This document shows, piece after piece, positions 8,886-20,787 of a stretch of 64,000 nucleotides of DNA. Numbering within the stretch: position 1 is the first letter of the stretch; every line of letters starts with the position of its first letter. The notes below the pieces were generated by a model, which saw nothing but the letters and a program-made list of their open reading frames with translations, searched no databases and had not been told where the DNA came from. Location of the stretch: contig OY752144.1 of assembly GCA_963573315.1 (NCBI GenBank), positions 738,501-802,500 of the forward strand, written 5' to 3'. Both the position numbers and the translations under genes were made by a program. This DNA comes from Entomortierella parvispora. Its lineage: Eukaryota > Mortierellomycota > Mortierellomycetes > Mortierellales > Mortierellaceae.

Positions 8886-9315
8886 GCAACACTGAAGTTT
8901 TTGGACGCGAAATACTAGAAAACGAAACTGTTCAGATGCGTTGGACAAGGGCGAGGTGCGGACAAATGGAGGCCGGAAAGAGTGAATTCAGCTTGATCTT
9001 CTTTCACACGAAACCACATGCAGACATTTTCGGATGTAACGCCGAGGATTTGACACACCAGAGTGAAGAGCATGCTTCTCAGAATTGGGAACAAAGCTAC
9101 CACAAATGTACTCCATATGGAAACAAGCGTATTATGAACGCGACAAACCGTCTGCTGGACAAAACATATCTGTTCCCTCGACAATACATAACACGAGGCT
9201 CACAAACAGACTGGGCTCCTTGTGTTGAACCGTGAAAAAAACAACAAGTACAGCGAGATCTATCCGCCGAGCCTGCACTGAAGGCAGTTTGAGTTGAAAA
9301 AAAAATCAAAAGAAG
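8886..9315. other. Gene-free stretch
   Basis: Between the mobile element and the tRNA gene I see no convincing coding region. The 99-codon ORF at 8936-9235 has no recognisable feature. Confidence 0.5.
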
Positions 9316-9388
9316 AGGTCTCGCCGAGACTCGAACTCGGATTGCAAGATTCAGAGTCTTGATTGCTAACCAATTACAACACGAAACC
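9316..9388 (-). tRNA. tRNA-Gln (CUG anticodon)
   Basis: 73 bases, no intron. The acceptor GGTTTCG pairs with CGAGACC (one G-U pair), discriminator U. The anticodon stem CAAGA/TCTTG closes the loop CTCTGAA, giving anticodon CUG. The T-arm reads CCGAG TTCGAGT CTCGG. A T-rich run lies just past the 3' end on the minus strand (about 9296-9304), suitable as a Pol III terminator. Confidence 0.92.
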
Positions 9389-9454
9389 TTTGATCATTTC
9401 AAGTTGAAATTTTTTTATTTCTGTCTATTTTATATCCAAACAAATCCACGATGG

Positions 9455-9479
9455 CACGTGATACATTACATATCACGTG
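9455..9479. promoter_or_regulatory. Inverted pair of CACGTGATA boxes
   Basis: CACGTGATA (9455-9463) and TATCACGTG (9471-9479) form a perfect 9-bp inverted repeat with a 7-bp spacer. CACGTG is the E-box read by bHLH factors such as Cbf1 and USF types. The site lies 81 bp before the AIM24 start and 67 bp upstream of the oppositely oriented tRNA-Gln gene. Confidence 0.6.
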
Positions 9480-9559
9480 ATCAAACCACAGCCGGCAACA
9501 ACGGCAGAAGCTCTCCCGACGTGAAATTTGTACCTCCCACTCTCCTCCATTCAACAACG

Positions 9560-11244
9560 ATGATCAGGACCATCAGTCAGGGGTCCCGCCGGGTACCATG
9601 CAAAATCATTGTCAGACGTGCGTATGCCAATTTGGCATATAATGCAAGCTCCCAGCCGACAAGTGGAGCTGTGCCAACTCTAGACAGGAAGCTGGATTCG
9701 ATTGAGGAGCGAATTCAGGCGCGCAGGGATGCTCTCGGTGGCAATGTTGAATCTCGGTCAGAAGAGATCCACCATGCCAACCATTCGACCCATTCTGAAG
9801 TCGAGACTCTTTTGGAAGCACCCAAGGCAGCTAAGAAGGGCATCATGTCAATCTTGCCAGGTGAGTACTCAAGGGAAACTGAGGTCTTATTTGGGTAATC
9901 ATGCGATTACTCTATCTTTATTGACCACTGCCTTCTGTACGCCGGCGACAATGATATAGGAATCAACAACGCGTCCAAGTGGATCAAGCAACCATCGGTC
10001 GCAGATCCAGAGTTTGAGGTTGTCAGCGCAGGATTGGGTTCGATGCTTCATGTCAGATTGCCCTCGCGTTCAGAACTCTATGCCGCGCCTGGTGCTGCTG
10101 TTGGAAGCTCTGCGGATGTATGTGAGGAGGTGTTTGAGGAAAGGGCGTACCTTTCGTGCAGATTGACGCGGATACTTATCAACCGAATCTTCTTTTAAAT
10201 AGGTGGAGTCTGAGTTGTCAACAGCATCGAACCCTTTGAAGGCCCTTGGCAGACGTTTGGCTGGAGGATCACTCTACTTCCAAAAGGTACGGCAAACATA
10301 ATGCCGAGGTGGGCGTTGTGAATATAAACCACTGATATAGCTAACCTATTGTTCTCCTAGTTCTCTACGCACAAGGTCGCCGGGGATGTTTTGTTGGCAC
10401 CCCAACACATGTCGGACATTGCAGCGATTCGCATGGACGGCACTTCAGAATACTACATCAGACGTGATGCTTTCCTAGCCAGATCACCTCGCGTTATTCT
10501 TCAATTAGGATTGGCAAAGGCTGGCTTGGGAGTCACCAACTTTTTCGCTCACCGTGTTACTGGACGTGGAACCTTGGCCATCGCGAGCTACGGAGGAATC
10601 TACCGGTTGGTTCTTGCGCCAAAGGAAGAGTACTTGGTGAACCCCAGGTATGAACCCAGTTTTCAATTTGAGGCCCTGACGACACAACGATTATGACAGC
10701 GTGCTAATTTCGAATTAATTACGCATGTAGACATTTGATTGCCTGGGAGGCTGGCTCTTCTCCCGCTGCTTCAAGACTCGCTATCGACCCTACCCAGTCG
10801 GCAGAAGCAGAGCCTCGCTCGTCCAAGATCCTTTCAAACCCCTACGTCGCCTCGACTTTGAACGTCGTTTCCCGTGTTGGAGAGCGTCTGGGCAATGTGC
10901 TGTTTGGGAAGCAAGAGTTTGTTCGCCTCCAAGGTCCAGGGGATTTCTACCTTTGCAGTCGTGTCCGCCCCAGTACTGAGGTCTTGAAACAGATTTCGTC
11001 TTCGGCAACCAAACTTCCCGTCATTTTCCCTGCTCCTGTGGCACCAGCAGCTCTTCCTAAGCATTATCCCCCACCTCATACCTTCGCTACTGTGACTCGC
11101 GATGGGCAGGTCGCGATTACTGGCAAGAACACGAATTCTTCCCCATCTACTCCACTCTCCGGATCCATCCCTCAGATCAAACGTCAGGTTGTTGAGCACA
11201 CTGAAGGCTCAACTGTCACCAAGCGTGAATCTAGTAGTTCATAA
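9560..11244 (+). CDS. AIM24: AIM24 family mitochondrial protein
   Basis: Five exons: 9560-9860, 9960-10117, 10203-10286, 10361-10647 and 10731-11244; 447 residues. The N-terminus (MIRTISQGSRRVPCK...) is basic and lacks acids, as expected of a mitochondrial presequence. Diagnostic AIM24 stretches are MDGTSEYYIRRDAFLA, HRVTGRGTLAIASYGG and APKEEYLVNPR followed by HLIAWE. In yeast, Aim24 is a mitochondrial inner-membrane protein affecting MICOS and respiratory complex organisation. The C-terminal ~50 residues are Ser/Thr-rich and probably disordered. All junctions are GT-AG and keep phase. The tandem E-boxes just upstream are a plausible control site. Confidence 0.9.
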
Positions 11245-11994
11245 GTTGTAGATGTCTCTTTCCCATGATCTTTGCTACTAAAACTAAAAAAAGACATTTA
11301 TCGCAAGTGGTTAACGGCTCCTCGCACCTGCAAACCGGTGTACACGACTTTTCTCAATGTTTGTGATCAAATCTACAATGGGAGGGACTTTGCCGGTCTT
11401 GTTCTTCAGCTTGTTTCTTTTTTTTATTAATCAACAAAAGGATACGAGCCTGATAGGGCACATGTAGAAGCACTTTTCTAAAGCGTTGGTTTGTCAACAG
11501 CAGAGGCAGGTTCGGACAATGAGGAGGGAAGGAATATAACCAAAGATCGGGCATTTCAGTTAACCGATCTGCCGATCCATGCGGATCGAGATTGGATGGC
11601 GATCTCTCAGCAATTGCTGTCGGCACTGGCATCTTGCACAAAGACGAGATCGGGTCCATAGAGACTCTGTGCACGCAGAGGAATGAAAGCGATCCAAGGA
11701 AATCAACTGCAGTGTGTTGTCCTGTCTGTCATCGAGTTTAAAATTGGTGGCGCCATTTGCGCTCGGACAGTCAATCGCGCTCACAGCAAGAAAAATCGCG
11801 CCATATCACATATCACGGTCACATTCGATCTCGGTGATCTCCTATGCCATGGCGCACAGGTGGCGACTTATCTTGAAGCGAATGATTCTGTCTGATGCCA
11901 TCGCCTGCGCTTTAAAAGGTCGCAGCGTCCACTGTTTTTCTCTTTTCTTCACCTCCCTCTCCCCTCCTTTCTCCCGTCCCCTTCTCTCCCTCAG
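11245..11994. other. Intergenic region AIM24-MET10
   Basis: No gene is seen. The last ~55 bases (about 11935-11990) are an almost pure C/T leader directly before the MET10 ATG, as in strongly expressed fungal genes. The repeated ATATCAC at about 11808-11818 is the only other local pattern noted. Confidence 0.5.
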
Positions 11995-14900
11995 ATGCTG
12001 ACTGTGCTCCACACGCTTGCCAACGTGGCTGGACTAGTTGGCAAGCCCTCTTCCGCCCCCGCCCCCATCCCCGTCAACTCCAACGCCAGAATCCAGGAAG
12101 CTCTTTCCAACCTCGCTGTCATTCGCAAGACTATCTTGGTCGAGAACTTGCCAGAGTCTCAGGAACAGACTGCCCTTCATCACTTGGATCAACTCCTCGA
12201 CCAACTTTCCGTCAATGCCCTCGCTCAGCTCTCTTCTTCTCAGGTTCAGGAAATCGCTTCGGCCCTGATTGCCTCTTCTTCCTCCGTCTCGTCTGCCGCC
12301 GAGTTGACCCATATCCTGACCACAATCCGCTCATATGTCAAAACAGCTACAACCATCACTACAACAACGACCGTCTCCAAAGTCACACAGGACGACGACA
12401 ACGATTCGTTGACCGGCTCCGAGGGTCCCTCCTCTGCAGTCACTGTCGTCGATGAGCTGGACCAGCTCACGCTCTCCCTCCGTTCCAACCTCTCGATCAG
12501 AATTCAGAATGGAGCTGAAGCTGTTCAAATTACCTCCGGCAATCTGGCCGTTGAGCATATTGCCTATGCCCTCAGCGATCTTGTCTTCGTCTACCCCTCG
12601 ACCTCAGCACATTCGTACCTCGGACAAGCCTCGGAGAACTGGTCCAAGGCTGGACTCAGCAACTCTACCGGTTCGGCCCTCGCTCCCCAGGTCCTTAAAA
12701 TGTCCACTCGCGCCAACGCTGCTTCTGCCATCCACGGTGCCGTGACTTCGACCGCTTCCAAGAACACTTCTATCTCTACTTTGGCCTCTTCAGCTGCAAT
12801 TGTCACCATGGTACCAAATCTCTATCAAATTGCCCAGGCCAACACGCCTGTTGTCTTCCATGTGGCTGCTGAGTCTGTGGACTCTGACTTGAACGTCCTC
12901 CGCGGCGACTACTCGGACGTTCTGGTTGCAAGAGAGACCGGTCTCCTTTACCTTGCCTCTAACTCTGTTCAAGAGGCTTACGATGTCTCCATTCTTGCCC
13001 ACGCCGTTGCTTCAGGAACCAGGCAGTCGGTCATTCATATCTTGGATGGAGTGAAGACCAGCCATCAAGTGGAGGCTATCAAGACTGTTCGTGATCAGGA
13101 TGCCGCTGCTTTTATTCGCCAGGAGCAGCAAAAGTATGTTTTGGGTCAGGATGAAGGCTCACTCGTCTCTGGCATTGAGGATATCTTTGAGCACGCAGAG
13201 TCTCTCCTCGGACGCAAGTATAGGGCTTTCGAGTACACCGGGCCTAAGGATGCCGAAACTGTCGTTGTTGTCTTTGGACCTGCTTACAATGTTGCAAAGG
13301 ATCTCGGTGACAAGGTAAGGTTAATTGTGCTGATTTTCTATTCGATGGCGCAACCGCCAGTGTGTCGCAGTCACTCAATCTTTCGTTTTTTTTTCTAGGT
13401 CGGTGTGTTGAACATTCGCCTCTACAGACCCTGGTCGTTCTCGCACTTCTTGAAGGCGGTTCCAACAACTGCAAAGTCAATTGTAGTTGTCGAGCCCGTC
13501 TCCAGCACCTCTGCCCATGGACCCGTTTTCTTGGATGTCTCCGCCTCCTTCAACCTCTGGACCGGCGCTCACCGCCCCACTGTTGTTGATGCCAAGTATG
13601 GCCTCTTCGGACACTCTCTGACCCAGGGATGGCTCAAGGCTTTGGTCCGCCAGGCCACATCCACTGTCGGAAAGCTGGATCTCGCTGCTATCATTGCAGC
13701 TGAAGAGCCTACTCAGGGCAATGTCAAGCAGGCCATCTTCTGGGAGACCGAGAGCTCCGCACCGGTCTCGGCTCATGTTGCTAAGCACCTTCAATCTGCA
13801 CTGGGTCACCGCATCCAACACAGCTCTGTCGTCAACTCTTATCGTCACCAGCCCGTTATCGAAACCCACCTCCAGTTTTCAAAGTCAAACTCGATTGTGT
13901 TCGCAGAGTCTGCTCAGGCTGATTACGCCTTGGTTCATGATCTCTCTCTGTTGGCAGAGTTCAACATTGTAGATTCCCTCAAACATGGTGCCGTGTTGGT
14001 TCTTAATGCTCCATGGAGCGTTGAGGAGCTTGAGTCTAAGACCTCTGCTGCCTTCCGCTTCGCCCTGGGTGCTAAGCAAATCCAGGTTCTCTTGATCGAC
14101 CTCATCCACGTCGCTAAGGAGCTTGGACTTTCCGGTGCTGGCAAGGTTTTGCTGGGTCAGATTACTTTCCTCAAGACCTTCTCCTCGAATCTCCGCGAGG
14201 CTGCTTTTGAGCAATTGCATCGCCAGTACGAGACATCAAACATCAAGATTCTCAAGGATCTTATCTCGACCCTGGTTGAGCGTGTGGACAAGGAGGTGAT
14301 TGAAGTCCCCCAAAACCCCAACTGGTTGGCCATTGAACTCGGTGAGGCTGACCAGGCTGCCTTGGCTCTCCCCAAACGTGTCTCACCCACCATCCGCCAC
14401 TCTGTCGATGCCTTCTCCCCAACCACTATCAGCCATGTCACTTCCACTTCCGAGGAGGGAGAGGTCGCTTTGGGTAAAACGTCAAACTGGCATCAGGCTG
14501 CCTGGCAGTTGTTGTTCTCTGAGGCTTACGAGACCAAGAAGCAGTTGTCTGACGATGGTCACTCATTCCTCGTCAAGATCACTGAGAACCGTCGTTTGAC
14601 CCCAACCACCTATGACCGTAACGTCTTCCACCTCGAGTTTGATACCACTAACACTGGACTCAAGTACGAGATTGGAGATGCTCTCGGTATTCACGGCTGG
14701 AATGATAGTGAGGAGGTCTTGGACTTCATCAAGTTCTATGGCGAGAAGCCAGAAACCGTCGTAGTCGCCCCTCGCGCAGTTCCCAAGAATACACCTGAAG
14801 GCACTCTTCCTCTTCAGCAAACCAACACTCTCTTCCAGGTGTTGCAGCAGACTTCGGATCTTTTCGGACGTCCCTCCAAGCGTTTCTATGCCGATTTGCT

Positions 14901-15741
14901 ACCCTTTGCTACCAATGAGACCGAAAAAGAGCGACTTGCCTTTTTGATCTCTGCTGAGGGTGCTGCCGAGTTCAAAGATCGTGTGGACGAGACCTTGACT
15001 CACGCCGATATCTTGCGCGAGTTCCCCTCCGCTCATCCTTCAATTCCTCAGTTGATTGCCATGATCCCCGCTATCAAGCCGCGTCACTACTCGATCGCCT
15101 CGTCCATGAAGGCTCATCCCAATTCTGTCCATTTGCTCATTGTGGCCGTGGAGTGGACTGCTCCTTCTGGAAAGGCCCGCTTTGGCCAGTGCACACGTTA
15201 CTTGACCTCTCTGAGTGTTGGCGACAATGTCACTGTGTCGATCAAGCCTTCGGTTATGACGCTTCCTCCTCTCCCTCACCAGCCTGTCATCATGGCTGGT
15301 CTTGGTACTGGAATGGCTCCTTTCCGTGCCTTTATCCAGGAGCGCGCTTGGCAGAAGGCTCAAGGTATTGAGGTCGGGCCCATGATCTTGTATTTCGGAT
15401 CACGTAACCGTGCCAACGAATACTTGTACGGCGAGGAGCTCGAGGCTTATCATGCGGATGGTCTTCTCACACATTTGCGCCTGGCGTTCTCGCGTGATCA
15501 AAAGGAGAAGATTTACATTCAGCACAAGATGAATGAGGATGGAGGGCTATTGCACAAGTACTTGCTCGATAGCAGCCTGAACGGACACTTTTACCTGTGC
15601 GGTCCTACCTGGCCAGCAGGTGATGTCAAGGATGCGATTGTGCAGAGTTTCATGGACGGCGAGGCGTGTGCTGCGATCGATGCCAACCGTATCGTCAACA
15701 AGCTGAAGGAGGAGGAGCGATATGTGTTGGAGGTATACTAA
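11995..15741 (+). CDS. MET10: Sulfite reductase (NADPH) flavoprotein alpha subunit
   Basis: Two exons, 11995-13314 and 13399-15741; 1220 residues. The N-terminal ~850 residues contain the pyruvate-ferredoxin-oxidoreductase-like regions typical of fungal Met10. There is no flavodoxin (FMN) domain, as in yeast Met10. The C-terminus is an FNR-type reductase: RHYSIASS (FAD, near residue 1002), GLGTGMAPFRAFIQER (NADPH pyrophosphate, near 1074), LYFGSRNRANEYLYGEE, FYLCGPTWPAGD and a terminal LEVY whose Tyr stacks on FAD. With the siroheme subunit it reduces sulfite to sulfide in the cytosol. Ser/Thr-rich spacers (about residues 95-150) make it longer than yeast Met10. Two other sulfur genes, SQR and MET2, lie 8-12 kb downstream. 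Confidence 0.93.
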
Positions 15742-15972
15742 ATGTCTAAAGCAAACCCCCACCCCCACCATTGTAGTCTAGTATTGTTATTTGTGTCCGC
15801 TCAACCATAAACGCAGTTTTGCACATCGAACATATTATTATTTTGGTTCCTGGGAAATCTTTGCAGCTCGCTCGGACGCGCGCGCTTGGCAGTCACTTTT
15901 TTTGTTTCCTTCCTGCTCCGAGCTTAAAGCCATGCTTCATTCTTCTCGACCTTTGACCTTCAACATTCACAA

Positions 15973-18900
15973 ATGCATTCGACCCGAGCAACGAACCAAG
16001 CTGCCCGGTCACTACTCAGCCTTGCCTCCGTTGCCCGGTCCGCAGCTGCTCCTGCGAGTATACGCGCACCCAGGCTCTGGACCTCATGGCGGTCCCTTTC
16101 AAATCCCTCCTTTTCACCATTCCATTCCAGGTTATTCACCTCGTCAACGTCAAGTCAAGTAACCAACGAAGCATTGCAAAAGGAACTCCTTGACGGTGTC
16201 ACCTTCGGTATGAGAGATGGAAAGAGTGAAGGCAACATAAAAAGCAGCATGGCGGTTGGAGCTGCCGCAAGTGGTTTTTGGGAAGAAATATACCTCCTTT
16301 TCCGCCCGATCTGATACCTTCTTTGGTTACCATAGGAAACTTTCCTACCAGGACTCACAAGTGTGGCCAACTATCCAAAGACAATGTCGGCCAGAAAGTC
16401 GTATTAACAGGTTGGGCTCAAAAGATCAGGTATCCTCCCTCCCCCCTCTTCTCCCACAATTCCAGCAGGATTGCAGCAAGTCTCGGGTTCTTGTTTCCCG
16501 TTTTTAATTTTGTTCACGGAACTCACAGGAGCTGTAACTTGCTTTTATTGTAGAAAACTATCGGATGAATTGGTGTTTTTGCCTATGAGGGATTCTTCAG
16601 GAATGATCCAGTTGGTGATCAACGGCTCTGGCGATGCTAGCGACAAGATTCGACGGCAACTGGCTGAAGTCTCGCCCGAAAGTGTCCTCTGTGCGGAGGG
16701 GCGTGTCATTGAGAGAAGCGCCAAGACCGTGAACCCAAAGATGGCGACGGGCGAAATCGAGGTGGAGTTGTCATCTGTCGTTATCTTGAACAAGACCCAC
16801 AAGACGCTACCTTTCCAGCCCTCAAACACTTCGGAGGTAAAGAAGCAAACCAACTCTGTATGTCTTGTCACGTCGCTTTTTGAAGAATGCTAATCCCCAA
16901 CCGCCTCCTTGTTTTAAACAGGTGAATGAAGAAGTCCGATTGAAGTATCGATGCTTGGATCTACGTGGCGAAAAACTTCAGAGAAACCTAAGAAACAGAT
17001 CACTAGCAGCCTGGGTCATTCGGGATTACCTTGTTTCGCAAGGTACTGTTCAACTTGTGAGGATATCGGGATTGAAAGGCAACTCCATTGAATCGGAATA
17101 GCTCTGAACAAGGACATACTTTTGGATTGTAGATTTTGTAGAAGTGGAAACGCCAATGCTGTTCAAATCGACTCCTGAAGGTGCTCGCGAGTTCGTGGTG
17201 CCTACGCGTAACGCCGATGCCTTCTACGCGCTCCCACAAAGTCCTCAACAGGTACTGCTCCAAATGAATACCAGATCAATTGCCGCCGGACTGAACGCAC
17301 GGATATTCACCTAAACGAGCTCACACCTATTACAGTACAAGCAATTGCTTATGTCCAGTGGCATCGATCGATACTTTCAGATTGCAAAGTGTTTCCGTGA
17401 CGAGGATCTAAGGGCAGATCGTCAGCCAGAGTTTACTCAAGTTGATTTGGAAGTGTCGTTCGGATCTGCAAAGGATATACAGAGCCTGGTAGAAGGTCTC
17501 GTTCGATCGGTCTGGAAAAAGTTGAGGGGCGTAGAGCTCTTTGACGGAGGGGAGTTTCCAAGGATGGATTATCAGATCGCCATGTCCAAGGTAAGAGGTC
17601 GTCGCCTCTTGGTATTTCAAGTTTGTTTGACGGTAGATATCGTGATATAGTTATTGACAGCTAGCTTCTTCCTTCACTGTGGGTTATTAGTATGGATCTG
17701 ATAAACCCGATACGCGCTTTGGTCTGGAGGTGAGATTGGCGGAACATTAAAACGTATCCCGCTTTGGAAGTGGCAGAGGCATTCTAACAGACCCCCCTAT
17801 CTATCTAGATCCAACATGTGGTCGATCTCGCAAGTAGCGACGTTTTGGAGGCGATCGTATTAAGGCACGACTCAAAAAAAATTTCAGACTCGGATATCAA
17901 AAGGATAACTAGAGCAGGAACAAAGGTTAGTCTGTGCTTTCTTTCTTTGTTCTCTATGATGACTAGGGAAACTCATGTCGTCTCATGCAACTCTTCTTTT
18001 TAGACCTTCCCTGTCGTCAAGATAACAGAGAAAAACTTGTCAACCTGGCTTCACAAATTGCCAGTATCGAATCAATTGGAAGAATCGCTGGATATCGGAG
18101 AAATTAACAAGAGCCTAGATCTTCAGTCTGGTGACACCCTTATTCTTAATGATCGCCCGGCCTTTTTATCAGTAAGTGGATTTGAGTAGCTTTTTGTCTT
18201 TATATCATTTTGTTACCTGCGGCTATGAGGACGTGCAAACTAACAATATTTCACCCACTTTCTCGCAAAGGGAGGACAGACTGCCATGGGTAAGGTCCGA
18301 CTTGAGCTAGCGAGCACGATGCAAGCCAAAGGTACAAGGGGGGTTTTTTTAGAGCAAATGGTTTGTGCCAGGAAAAGGCACATGGGGAGGTCGCAAAGGT
18401 TAACAATAATCGTTTTATCATTGTTTTAGGACTCTTGGATATTCCGTCCACACAATATAACTTCCTGTGGGTAGAGGGTTTTCCATTATTTTCACCAGAA
18501 GAGGACCCAACCAAACCCCAGGATCGACTGGCAGCGACCCATCACCCGTTTACAGCCCCTGTCGCAGAAGACCTGCCCCTCCTCTTCCACTCTCCCCAAA
18601 AAGTCCGTGGGCAGCATTATGATCTTGTGTTGAACGGCACGGAGATTGGTGGAGGTTCTATCCGTATTCATTCTCCAAAACTACAGACCTTTGTGTTTGA
18701 GAAGATTCTGAAGGTAAGGAGAAAAGGCTCTGGTTGGCTGCCAGTTATATCATATGAACTCAACTTGACTTGTTCTGTTCTCGCTGCTCTAATAGATGAC
18801 TCCCGAGGAAAGTGGTCGATTCTCACATCTGGTCGATGCCTTGTCGTTTGGATGTCCCCCTCATGGTGGTTTGGCCTTGGGCTTTGATAGATTGATGGCA

Positions 18901-19041
18901 ATCCTGTGCGAGACCCCTTCTATCCGGGATGTGATCGCTTTCCCTAAATCGGCCTCTGGCAGAGATCTTGTCGTTGGCAGTCCTTCAGCTCTAACAGACC
19001 GCCAATTGAGTGAATACAAGATCAAGGTAGTAAAATCTTAA
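15973..19041 (+). CDS. MSD1: Mitochondrial aspartyl-tRNA synthetase
   Basis: Twelve exons: 15973-16207, 16336-16429, 16554-16857, 16922-17042, 17133-17251, 17336-17590, 17691-17729, 17809-17925, 18004-18171, 18271-18331, 18430-18713 and 18796-19041; 680 residues. All junctions are GT-AG and phases agree. The third exon could instead end at 16836 (GTAAAG), also in phase. The presequence [17 protein letters not shown] is Arg/Ser-rich. The anticodon-binding OB fold includes [19 protein letters not shown]. Class II motifs are [16 protein letters not shown] (motif 2) and GLALGFDRL (motif 3), with the bacterial-type [10 protein letters not shown] segment. It charges mitochondrial tRNA-Asp. The upstream ATG at 15933 is out of frame. 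Confidence 0.9.
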
Positions 19042-20787
19042 AAACTTTGGCATCCAATTGCGCCAACAACCAGCCTGGTCACGGGCCGCCACCATCACCC
19101 ACCAGCGTCAAACTCGCCCCCGCAAATAGACACATGTCAAAAAATACAATATCATAGAATCCTCAAAACAACAACGTGATTCAGTTCGTGCGTGTCTCTC
19201 GATTGCATTCCGTTCTTTTCCCGAGGAAGAAAACTTTCAATCGTGATGGATGTTCGTAGGTGCGAGGAAAGGCGAGGTGGATCTATAAGAACAGTCACTT
19301 TGTTCGAGGCTGTGTTGAGCCGCAAAGGATTGAATTGACTGATCCTATTCAGTCACACTATGTCAAGATAGGCCTCAATTCGGATTCTGGCGGATCAAGA
19401 CGAGAAGTGAGAGGGGCTCTGAAGAAAAAGGGTCCACCCCAGTCCAACACCATGGCTAAGCAAATATCTCACTTGTCATTAAATAATGACAGAACACGCG
19501 AGGTTATTTTTGATGCCTTGCTGAAGTAGAGGAGGTTGCCCAGGTTGTTGGGGATGGCTAGGATGGGACGGAGCTGCGATCAGACCCATTCATGGTTGGA
19601 GAGAACTAAAAAAACGAGCGATTTTTACAAATTGCTATCTGCATTGTGCTTGAGGCTGACTGGCCCCCCTTGCCACCACCGTCATCATGAAGAGGAGGCC
19701 TGTCTTGAGTTGATTATGATTGCAATAATGAGAGATTTTTTATTTTTCGACGATGAGGCTGTTCTCTCGGTTTCTATGGACAAGTTTGTTTGTAGCTTGT
19801 GTTTGGTTGGGGGTGGAGCTTGAGGGGATTTTACCTGTGACGAAAGGAGGTAAGACCATGGGCGAGGAGGAAGAGGTCCTTGAATGGAGGGGTTCAAGAA
19901 GAATGCCCGTGGCTTGCGGATTCAATTGAAAAGTGAATAGGATCAGCTATCGATAGGCAATTGCTATGTCTCTCCTTTTTGTTTGTGGTTTGAAAGCTTA
20001 GGATAGCCATGCCAGGAGCAGAGCCAACGCTCCAGCAGAGTGCACTTTAATCACTCACACGAGGGAGTCAAATCGATGCAGACAAGGGTACAGAGGTAGC
20101 CACAAAGGAAAGGAAGGGAGACACAGGGTGAGGATGGATGAGGGTGAGATCGAAATCGCACCCAAACAATCGGCACATGTAGGGATTCCGTGGCTGCTCC
20201 GGGGACTCAGTGACACGCTCGGAGCCGGCAGTGGAAAGCTTTTTTTTTCTGGCTTGCACCCGACGATACGATATAAAACGGATTGACCTTCTTTCCTCTC
20301 TTTTCATCTCTTTCACCTTCATCTCTCTTCCTGCTTTGTTTCTTTTGCATCCTTGCGTTCTTGCCGCATCTTCATTATCGCCTCTCCTCTCTGCCTCCTG
20401 TCTTCCTGCTCAATTGCATTGCTCTTGCTGTCTTCTTGCGCTTTACTGCTTGTGCCATATCTCGTCATAACCTCGCATCCCACTATACACACACCTTTGC
20501 ATTGTCATCCAACCCTGCCTAACCCTGCCTTCTCAAACACAAGTTTGCCAACATCTCTCTCTTCCACACCCTTTCACTTCCCCCTTCCCCTCTTCTCTCT
20601 TTGCGCAAATACCGCCACACCTCCCTCTCCTCTTTCTCTATGCACTTTTTGATTCACCCTCTCAGCAAACACCTGTTTCTGCCATCGCTGTCAATATCCA
20701 GTCCATCTTTTTGCTCGACCGTCGTTCACAGGATCTGATCTCGCCTGCCTCCCACTTCCCCACACAATCCATTCAGCCCATATCCCA
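19042..20787. other. Long intergenic region with pyrimidine-rich leader
   Basis: No gene is recognisable between the AspRS gene and the kinase gene. From about 20280 to 20780 the plus strand is strongly C/T-rich, which looks like the promoter and 5' UTR of the kinase-like gene. ORFs here are low-complexity Ser/Leu/Pro runs. Confidence 0.5.
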
